11,202 bases of DNA from Monoraphidium neglectum (taxonomy: Eukaryota; Chlorophyta; Chlorophyceae; Sphaeropleales; Selenastraceae): NCBI RefSeq assembly GCF_000611645.1, contig NW_014012097.1, forward strand, positions 2,789-13,990, given 5' to 3'. The notes under the pieces are model-generated. The model ran no database searches and was not told where the DNA came from. It worked only from the letters and a program-made list of their open reading frames with translations. Made by a program: the position numbers and the translations under genes. Positions 1 through 6,568 of the stretch are shown here, in pieces; within the stretch, counting starts at the first letter, position 1; every line of letters starts with the position of its first letter.

Positions 1-707
1 GGGCGTGGGTGGCGGGCGGGGGCAGCCGCAGCAGGGTGCCGGGGCGGGGCAGCAGGCCGAGCGCGAGGGGCCCTCGGACGCGTGGCTGCGGCAGCACCGG
101 CCGCTGCTGCAGGTGCGGGGCCGGCGCGGTGGTTGCGCTGGTCGTGCCGCGGCGCCGGGCGCGCCTGCGATGCTGCCGCCAACGCTGTGTGAATACGTCT
201 GGTTTCTGGCTCGCTTGGTCACCGCGCACTAACTCAGAGCAATCGTGGATGTGCTTATTCTGTACTCCATGCGCCAAAAGTTACTGGCAAGCCTGTTGAT
301 GTCGGTCAAACCCCCAGCCAGGAGCACCAGCAATCACAGCATGGACCGGCAATCGAGCCCCAACCCTGACCCATACCCCCACCCCCCACCCCAAAATAAA
401 TCAACCATGCACCCACCCCCAAAGGACCTCGCCGATGACGTGGCGGCAGGCATGGGGCAGCTGCCCGTAACGGCCCTGGTGGACGCCGTGGTCGGCTGCG
501 CTGACCTGCGCTTTTTTCCAGGTGGGTGTGGGGGTTGGAGGAAGGAGAGGGCTGCTGCGTTGCTCGGCCTTGTGGTGCGGCGCTTGCAAACGGTGCCCCG
601 ATTGATGTGCGGCATTTGCCCGTGTTTTATGGTTCTGTTGGCTGGCATCCCTTCGTGGCCCGCTAGGGTCCAAGTCTGCCTTGACCTGCTCCGCGCGCAC
701 ACACACT

Positions 708-740
<33 letters not shown>

Positions 741-1070
741 GTGCACACACAAACATGCACTCACGCGCACACACACGCGCGCACACACACACACACAGGC
801 GTCCAATGGATGGACGCCCACGAGGCCGCCATCAACGCAGCAGAGGCCGACTTGAGCGCCTACCAGGTCAACCTCGTGCGCGGCGCGTACGCGGCGCTCG
901 AGGCAGAGATGCACGCGGCGGCGGCGGCGGCAGGAACGGCAGCGGCGACAGGGGGCGGGGCGGCCGCGGCGGCGACCGCTGCGGCGGCGACGGGTGCCCG
1001 GGTGGCGGGCAAGAAGGACATGGGGCGGGGTCCTGCGCGGCTCCCGGAGCCCTCTGCGCCTGCGGGGTAG
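1..1070 (+). CDS. 3' part of a helical-repeat protein (RAP/FASTK- or OPR-like), partial
   Basis: This gene enters from the left edge. Visible exons are 1-112 (codons start at base 2), 425-521 and 799-1070, ending at TAG 1068-1070. Introns 113-424 (GTGCGG...AAAG) and 522-798 (GTGGGT...ACACAG) join in phase (0, then 1). The first exon starts in a Gly/Gln/Ala-rich linker. Then come two degenerate repeats of about 37 residues, each with a Pro-x-x-x-Trp-(Leu/Met) start: PSDAWLRQHRPLLQ onward, and PGVQWMDAHEAAINAAEADL onward into YQVNLVRGAYAALEA. The Pro...Trp...Leu/Ala-helix pattern is typical of the large algal proteins with RAP, FASTK-like or OPR repeats that bind organelle transcripts; that assignment is inference from pattern only. 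No RAP domain is visible. The tail after the last repeat is poly-Ala/Gly with a short basic end, probably disordered. Tandem with gene B, whose start codon is only 100 bases downstream. The repeat architecture is moderately sure; the exact function is unknown. Confidence 0.55.
695..798 (+). repeat. CA/CG dinucleotide-rich tract running into a 3' splice site
   Basis: About 100 bases of CACACA interrupted by CGCG, GTGCGCGTGC and a few ACT/AAAC units fill the end of gene A's second intron and run straight into the acceptor ACACACAG at 798. There is no ordinary polypyrimidine tract, so the alternating C content must serve that role. Alternating purine-pyrimidine DNA of this kind can adopt Z-form. 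It is length-unstable, so alleles and assemblies will differ here. Confidence 0.9.
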
Positions 1071-1085
1071 ATGTATGTGCGAGGT

Positions 1086-1090
1086 TGTAA
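1086..1090 (+). promoter_or_regulatory. TGTAA poly(A) signal of gene A
   Basis: TGTAA lies 16 bases after the TAG of gene A. This pentamer is the established poly(A) signal of chlorophyte algae, with cleavage usually 10-20 bases downstream. That would end the transcript near 1100-1110 and leave only about 60-70 bases for the gene B leader. It supports both the A stop and the green-algal origin. Confidence 0.6.
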
Positions 1091-1170
1091 CGAATTTCTG
1101 GTGTGTTTGTCAGGTGCTTGAGCTATCGCTCTCTTCTCGATTGTCAAAATGGTGTGCACAACTTGAACTC

Positions 1171-4100
1171 ATGGCGACCAGCCAACAGCAGCTGAGTCGT
1201 GGGGCTCGCCGTTGCACAGGTATAACGGCCGCTGTCTGAACGTCAGTCATGGCTCCGCCGCTGATACATCTGAATTTTTCACATCCGGTAGAGCATTGAA
1301 CGGCAGTTAGCGACGAAGACAACAGATCACCGGGACCATGCTGCACCAGCAGAGGAACATCGCAGGGATCCGTGCCCGGACACATGTAGGTATACCCGTA
1401 AATCATACAATGTGACGTGCTCGGTAGCGTGGCGAGCACACACCTGCCGATTCCACGCCACCCCGAACGGCGACTCGCACACCAATCACGCACGCCTGCG
1501 CGCAGGCGCCCTCCCGCGCGGCGAGCTCGCGGCCGCGCCGCACCGGCACAGCGGCGGCCGTCGTCGCGGCGCAAGACACCGACACAATCGGGATCACGGC
1601 GCTGCGGCTGTTGAGGCCAACGCTCGACCACATTGAGGGCCTCGTCGCTAATGAGTTCAGCAGGTGCGGTTTTTACAGGTCAGGGATTGGATAGGGATCT
1701 GATAGAAGGCTCGTGCCCATGGCCCCACACCAGGCCATGCACTTTGCAGAAACGCAGCTGCCTGATCAAAATTGGTGCCCTGCCTGCGATCGGCCGTTCC
1801 GCGGGGCACAGCAAAAATGCAGGTGCTCCCGACTTGCAAACCCGCGGCTGCATGCTGCTGCCGCGGCGCCCGATAGCTGCGCGCGTGCCGACAAGGCTGA
1901 TACAGAGCAAAACCCTGTCACTGGCGGCTAGAGGGGCAGAGCCGTGTCTCTGCCTCATAGCAGCCCCACTTAGCTGCAAGCGGTTGCTTTGCAACCGCTG
2001 TCCAAACAATGCCGTGACGTCCGGCCATGCGCAGCCGTCAGGTCAACCATGTTGACGCGGGCGCCTCAGTGACGGCGCCCGACCTACCGCCAGCGGTCAA
2101 GGACCGTGGCTACATGATCACGACTAATCGCAGAAAGGTGGGGGGCGGTGGGGACTGGGGCTGGGGCGGCGGTGCGGGAGTTGGGAGGTCGGCCGCTGGA
2201 GGGGCAGCAGGGGGCCGACAGTGACCGGTGAAGGGAGAGGGAAGGGGGAGGGGGGTATCGTATGGAGGGACGAGCAAGTCTGTGATGTGCCCGCAGCAGG
2301 GGGTAGCCGGATGTAGGGCTGCAGGCTGTAGGCCCGAATGGGCGAGGCCGCGGCGGTATCAAAAGCAGCAAGGCGGGGATCGAACCTCCGCCCCGCCAGC
2401 GCAAGGCGCGGTCCGCACGCCGCTCTGAGGGGGACCCATGCTGACTTGGCAGAGCGGGGGGCCGGGCAGTGCGTGTCCGGGCAGCATGCACACGCGCCGA
2501 AGCAGCTGCGCAGCCGCTGTGCGTTCGTGGCGCTTGGCTCGCTTCCCCCACGCACAACCCTCGCTTTCCCGCCTGCTGCGTGCTGCCGCCTGCCCCTCTC
2601 CCCGCCCGTCCTTTATGCAGCAGCCAGCCCATCCCCCATCTTCACTGCCAACCACCAACCGCCAACTGCCGACTGCCACCCGCAGGTCGGGGAGGGCCAG
2701 AAAGTGTACGATGCGGCGGTCGCAGCCATTCAGAAGTGGGAGCAGCTGCAGCTGGGTGAGCGACAACCCCCCCTGCCACGCTCTAACGCACTCCGCTGCC
2801 GGCCCTGTTGCCCTTCCGCACGCCGCCCGATATGCCTGCGCGTGCTCGACCCACCATTCTCGCCGCGCCCCTCCCCCCATCCTATCTCGCCGCGCGTGCC
2901 GTGTGTTGGGCGCCCTTTCCCGCGCTTGGCCCACAATGGCGCAGAGCAACCATCAGCACACTGCGTTCTTCGGACTGCTTGGCTCCCACTCCGAAACGCA
3001 ACCCATAGCACCGACCCCCCCCCTTAAAACCCCACAGGTTGGAACTTCACCACAAAGCCCGCCGTGAAGACCGGCACCAAGATCTGCTCGGTGAGCATGC
3101 GTGCATCTTGACTCAAGAGGAGCCGGCTCCTGCCTTGTTTGACCTATGCACAGCAGACTTGCGTGCTGTCATCTTCGTGTCCGGCCTCAGCTTTGTCTGT
3201 GCGCACATGCTCATGCTGCGACGTCCTGCGCGCCTCGCCGGCGCCCCGCTCCTCGCCCCCCCCCCCCCCGGACGATCACGCCAACGCGTCCCCTCGCGCC
3301 TCCCATCCCCCTCTGTGCCGGCGGCTGCCTCTGCGCCCGCATCCGCACCCACGCCCGCGCCCGCAGGCCACGCAGACCGTGATCCCCTGGACTGTGCTGC
3401 CAGCCCAGGTGGTCTACTCCCAGGACGAGGCCGCGGACTTTGGCGGCGGCGACAAAGGTGCTCAGCCGTCTCTCCCACGTCGCCTTGCCCTGGCTGCATG
3501 CGGCCTTGTGGCTGAAAGGACTTGCCGGCGTCCGCCTGATTGAGGGAGCAGCGGCGTCTGTGCGGGCGGCATGACGCATCTGCGTGTGTGCTGCGGGGTT
3601 GGTAGCGCTGCATTCGCATGCCGCAAATCCAAGTGCCGGGCCTTGTTGCCGTTCCCGGTGAAGCCCCTGCCAGCTCGCGGCCTCCTGTTCCACGCGGCCT
3701 GTCGCCTGTCTTTGCATTGTCTTCACGCCCCGCAGGTCGCCGGTTTGCTGTGGGACTGGCGTCGCTGTCCGGCCACCTGCTGGCCGGGGAGGAGCGCTTT
3801 GCGGTGGAGCTGCATTCAGACGGCTCTGTTTGGTGGGTGCGCTGGCGACTAGCGCCAGGCGATTGAGAGCCAACGCTTGCCCCACACGCGCGCGAGCGGC
3901 ATGCGTTGCCCACGATCGCATGCACACGGTGGTGCAGGAGCGCACATGCCATATGTGTCACAATCTGTACCCAATCGCCCTCGCGCGCCGACACCTGGTG
4001 GCCAACCTTTGCAGCTCCTGCACTAACACACGCTTGGCCCCACGCCATCAGCCTGAACCTGGCGTCGTGCACGCCTCCAAACTCGACCGTGCACAAGCTT

Positions 4101-4378
4101 TGGATTTTGGTGCAAACTGTGTAAATGAAACGGGTTTCGAAAATCCAGACGTTGCCAAAGAGTTGTTGACCCACCGTTTCATTTGCTTGGCCCGCGTGCC
4201 ACCTCCGCCTCTGCGCGTCGCTCAACCCCTCATCCACCCCCCAACCCACAGGTACGACGTCTTCCTGTTCTCCCGCCCCAACACGCTGCTGGCCTGGGCC
4301 TCCCTGCCGGTCATCAAGCTGATGCAGATCCGCTACGTCAACGACTCCATATCTGCGCTGGCGGCCAGGGTGGCGTGA
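1171..4378 (+). CDS. DUF1990 (UPF0548) family protein, complete, 8 exons, 233 aa
   Basis: Exons are 1171-1219, 1552-1663, 2035-2137, 2686-2755, 3038-3090, 3367-3457, 3736-3832 and 4252-4378 (stop TGA 4376-4378). All seven introns are GT-AG, the joins are phase-consistent, and the coding sum is 702 bases. The protein aligns along its length with the plant family member At2g17695. The N-terminal arm ALRLLRPTLDHIEGLVANEF is at residues 33-52, and VNHVDAGAS at 57-65 matches the family's FNYxxVGA element. GYMITTNRRKVGEGQKVYDA follows at 79-98. LGWNFTTKPAVKTGTKIC is at 111-128 and VIPWTVLPAQVVY at 134-146. The hallmark LSGHLLAGEERFAVEL is at 170-185 and WYDVFLFSRP at 192-201. Residues 1-32 are extra to the domain and rich in Ser/Arg/Ala, so a transit peptide is possible. 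The biochemical role of DUF1990 is unknown. The start was chosen because ACTC-ATGGCG is followed by a donor whose phase fits the acceptor at 1551; an in-frame ATG at 1075 would add 32 residues but overlaps gene A's poly(A) signal. Exons total 702 bases against about 2.5 kb of intron. Confidence 0.87.
1979..1999 (+). repeat. Perfect 9-bp hairpin in B intron 2
   Basis: AGCGGTTGC (1979-1987) and GCAACCGCT (1991-1999) are perfect reverse complements around a TTT loop. The hairpin sits 35 bases before the acceptor of the second intron of the DUF1990 gene, close to where the branch point should be. There is no further sign of a mobile element. The rest of this 371-base intron (1664-2034) holds nothing else I can name. 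Confidence 0.75.
2140..2166 (+). promoter_or_regulatory. G-quadruplex motif at the 5' end of B intron 3
   Basis: Four G-runs (2140-2145, 2150-2153, 2157-2160, 2163-2166) separated by loops of 2-4 bases begin two bases after the GT of the intron 3 donor (2138-2139). The run is on the transcribed-sense strand, so it could fold in the pre-mRNA as well as in DNA. G-rich sequence continues to about 2260 without so clean a motif. A role in splicing is inference. Confidence 0.6.
2361..2443 (-). other. tRNA-like fold with B-box and T4 run, antisense inside B intron 3
   Basis: On the minus strand the B-box-like string GGTTCGATCCC (2387-2377) is followed at tRNA spacing by CTTGCTG (2372-2366), one base, then TTTT (2364-2361), a Pol III-type terminator. 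CAGCATG at 2443-2437 pairs with CTTGCTG in 6 of 7 positions, as an acceptor stem would. GGCGT and GCGCC can form a stem around a 7-base loop in the middle. Against a working tRNA: the T stem pairs well only with a bulged A, position 33 is not T, no proper D arm is visible, and the span of about 79 bases is odd. It may be a decayed tRNA, a tRNA-derived SINE fragment, or chance. Confidence 0.3.
3256..3269 (+). repeat. Poly(C) run of 14 in B intron 5
   Basis: An unbroken run of 14 C lies inside the intron 3091-3366. A run of 9 C is at 3015-3023 just before the acceptor of exon 5, and a run of 11 G at 8991-9001 lies in D intron 2. Such runs are length-unstable and prone to sequencing error. All three are intronic, so they do not affect the protein models. 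Confidence 0.9.
4101..4186 (+). repeat. Nested inverted repeats in the last B intron
   Basis: This stretch is visibly AT-richer than its surroundings. It holds TGGATTTT (4101-4108) against AAAATCCA (4140-4147), AAATGAAACGG (4123-4133) against CCGTTTCATTT (4174-4184), and the small hairpin GAAAC-GG-GTTTC at 4127-4138. The pairings overlap, so they are alternatives. A TGTAA pentamer (4120-4124) lies within it. The host intron is 3833-4251, the last of the DUF1990 gene. No coding capacity is evident. Confidence 0.7.
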
Positions 4379-5530
4379 CCGCCGACGCCGATGGGTCGCA
4401 CAAGGACCGCCGGTGGCCGCCGCGGCACCGGAGCTCCAGCGACACGCCTCTCGCGGCGCCGGAGCTCCAGCCGCGCCGTAGGAGGCGTGCCGGAGTGGGC
4501 TGGCGACTTTCCGGGCGTCAGATGGGGTTGATTGGAGATGCCCACAAGCCACGGGCTTGAGGCGCAGCGTGTCTGGTCCTCGTGACGTGTGTCGGCTCCA
4601 GCGGGTGCTGCTGGCTCGTCGGCCTGCCTGCAGGGTCGCCCGGGCCAGCCATTGAGGAGCGTTTTGACGCGGTGGCTGCTGCCAGCAGTGTTGGCGGCCA
4701 ATGTCAGTCTTCTCAGGTGCTCACTGCAACGCACTCTTCAACCCCACCGCATGCTGTCATCGTCAATGGCTCACAGCAAAGAAGTGGTCCCAGTATCTCC
4801 AGTGTTTCAGTGTGTTGTTGTCCTGTTTTTTTCTGAATGTACAAGCAGTACGGATGCAAAAGCTTCCCCTTCATGACCCGCAGGCGGTCGTGTCGGTATC
4901 ATCTGGAGTTTTATCACTTTCGTTGTGACTTATGCGCGTGTAAGCCAACACGACGCATGGCTCAAGGCTGCCGCGGGGAGGAAGCAGGACTGCAGGAACG
5001 GTCCGCCTCAAGATATTTGCTGAGGCCGTCTGATGGTGCAATGCACTGCTGCTTGCCCCTGTTGCAGCTTGGCAGCGCTCAACGTGAAGCGCTTGCCAAG
5101 TGACGCTCCATTGCCTTTGGCTGGCAGCCCAGCTTGCTGTGGTCAAAGGCCCAGTCAAACCTTCACACATGAAGTGCTTGGATAGGAAGCGATGACTACC
5201 AATCCCACAATTTTGGCATGTGGACGTTGCCTGTGCATGTAGGCAACGAACATTGAGTAGGGTCGCCAGTTGCACCCGCCTCGCAAGATGGGTGTGTCTG
5301 CTTACCGTCTTACCATGCGGAAGGGAAGGCAGGTTGCACAGCCCGTGGCGAAATTGGAGCGAGCCCACTTGCAGATACCTTGATTCGTGGTGTGCTTGCA
5401 ACGAGTCGATAAAGGTGTGAGGGCGCAAGATCATCACTGCCTAACAGATCACAGCGGAGCGTTTGGCGTCACTTGCAGCGAGTTGAAGAAAAGGCTTGAA
5501 GTTGTACTACTTTCGACACGCGTGCGGGCG
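4379..5530. other. Gene-free stretch: B 3' UTR and C upstream region
   Basis: No open frame here matches a family I know. A 188-codon minus-strand frame (5437-4871) has no domain-like pattern or splice support. The stretch must hold the B 3' UTR (a TGTAA candidate is at 4939-4943) and the promoter and leader of gene C. Two stable hairpins are present. The first pairs CTTGGCAGCGCT (5068-5079) with AGCGCTTGCCAAG (5088-5100), with one bulged base and an 8-base loop. The second pairs CGTTGCCT (5225-5232) with AGGCAACG (5241-5248), perfectly, also around an 8-base loop. Composition from about 4840 is less GC-rich than in the exons. Confidence 0.6.
4939..4943 (+). promoter_or_regulatory. Candidate TGTAA poly(A) signal of gene B
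   Basis: This is the first TGTAA on the plus strand after the DUF1990 stop. It implies a 3' UTR of about 570 bases, which is long but not unusual for volvocalean and related green algae. No nearer canonical signal was seen. Confidence 0.45.
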
Positions 5531-6013
5531 ATGGCCACTCCCTGGCGCGCCCATCTCTTGAAAGTCTATTTCAGCAGCCGGTGAGCGCATGTCAGAGACT
5601 GAGCGCATGCCAGGCGCATTACATTGATATTATTTTTGCTGCCAGAGCCGACTTCGCCGACTTCACGCGCGTCGCTCCGCTGATGCAACGCGCCTGCTGC
5701 TGCACGTCGTCCGCGCTGCTGCAGATATGTCTACGCATCAGTCCTACACAAAACCAGCCCAAGCGACCCCGGCCATTTCATAGCACACGCATCCTCCCTG
5801 CAGCCGCTCGTGCGGCAGGCGATGCGGGCAGAGGCGCGGCCGACCAGCGACCGCGCAGCGAGCGCCGACGTGGGGAGGGTGCTGGCAGAGCGCGCCCTAG
5901 CGCGCGGCGGCGTCACCACTGTCTACTTTCAGCGGCAGAAGGGGCAGCGGTTTGCAGGAAAATTGAAAGCGCTCATTGACTCAATAAGGGCCAGCGGCTT
6001 GCAGGTCAAGTAG
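5531..6013 (+). CDS. Ribosomal protein uL18 family, probably mitochondrial (uL18m), complete, 112 aa
   Basis: Two exons, 5531-5580 and 5725-6013 (TAG 6011-6013), are joined across a 144-base GTGAGC...GCAG intron in phase 2, giving 339 coding bases. Residues 1-17 (MATPWRAHLLKVYFSSR) run into YVYASVLH, equivalent to the plant KMHFTNKFVSAQVIH element. HFIAHASSLQPLVRQAM matches the family's ASSQEKAL stretch. ADVGRVLAERAL at about 65-76 matches the conserved (I/V)GKxLAER helix. The C-terminal QRFAGKLKALIDSIRASGLQ (91-110) matches HGKVRAVIDSLREAGV. Family knowledge: uL18 binds 5S rRNA in the central protuberance of the large subunit. Its short size, like the 114-residue plant L18p/L5e protein At5g27820, and the lack of a long transit peptide favour the mitochondrial over the plastid ribosome; this is inference. 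The start is the first in-frame ATG, with context GGCG-ATGGCC. Confidence 0.88.
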
Positions 6014-6290
6014 TGTGCCTATCAGAAGCTCGCGGCCTCTCCATTCACCCCTGCTGCCCGGGCCAAGTGCTGGCTCCACCTGCGGCTGCGACGAATGGCT
6101 CACGGGTCGGCCGCGGCTCCCATTGCGGTGACTTCATGCGGCGTGCATTGCTGAAGTCGAAGCCTTCGCTGCTGCGCATGTGCATGTGAGTCGACCAGAA
6201 CTCTTGTTGCCGTCGCGTTTGGTGCAAATCAGCAGCCCTGTGCTGACGCAATGGGCCCGCCATTTGTGGGCTCAGAGCGGCCTGCCTCGC

Positions 6291-6295
6291 TGTAA
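6291..6295 (+). promoter_or_regulatory. TGTAA poly(A) signal of gene C
   Basis: TGTAA lies 278 bases after the uL18 stop, on the same strand, with no earlier copy. With the oppositely oriented signal at 6452-6448 it leaves about 150 bases between the two convergent transcript ends, consistent with tail-to-tail genes. Confidence 0.6.
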
Positions 6296-6447
6296 TCGGG
6301 ACGAGAGCTTGCTGACGCGCGGGTGTGTGCGATTGCAGTGTCGGCAATCCCCCGCTGGTACAGTGCCTGAGCAGCGCTCACAGTGGGGCAGCGCGTGTGC
6401 CCACCCGCAGAAGCTGCAGCCCCAACTCGTTCAAAGAGCGAGCTCCG

Positions 6448-6452
6448 TTACA
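6448..6452 (-). promoter_or_regulatory. TGTAA poly(A) signal of gene D (minus strand)
   Basis: TTACA on the plus strand reads TGTAA on the minus strand, 116 bases past the gene D stop. Spacing and orientation fit a green-algal 3' end. Confidence 0.6.
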
Positions 6453-6568
6453 CCAGGGCCAGCCGCCAGACCACCAGGTTCTGCGAGGCGAGCGCAGCCT
6501 CCAAACCAGGCACCCCGAAACAGGCCCCCACACACCCAGGGTGCGCGGAGCAAGCCAGTTTGGGGGCG

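Larger units (their letters stand above)
6014..6568. other. Convergent 3' UTR region between genes C and D
   Basis: These 555 bases hold the 3' UTRs of the plus-strand uL18 gene and the minus-strand PCID2-like gene. Apart from the two facing TGTAA signals I see no gene, repeat or RNA. The open frames here are GC-rich noise without family features. Confidence 0.6.

Noticed and set aside
695..798. CRISPR array or telomeric repeat
   Set aside because: The repeat is a simple CA/CG dinucleotide tract without unit-spacer structure, and it sits in an intron; no cas-like or telomere-type repeats are present.
2438..2460. A-box-like string GGCAGAGCGG on the plus strand as part of a tRNA
   Set aside because: It is on the opposite strand to the B-box at 2387-2377, so the two cannot belong to one tRNA.
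2084..2632. 182-codon minus-strand frame, and similar Pro/Arg/Ser-rich frames over B introns
   Set aside because: Low-complexity translation of G-rich or C-rich intron DNA, antisense to a supported gene.
3113..4552. Long 479-codon minus-strand open frame
   Set aside because: It lies antisense over four well-supported DUF1990 exons, has no domain-like pattern, and is explained by high GC content suppressing stops.
4871..5437. 188-codon minus-strand frame in the B-C intergenic region
   Set aside because: No recognisable motif, no splice support, and it covers hairpins and likely UTR sequence.
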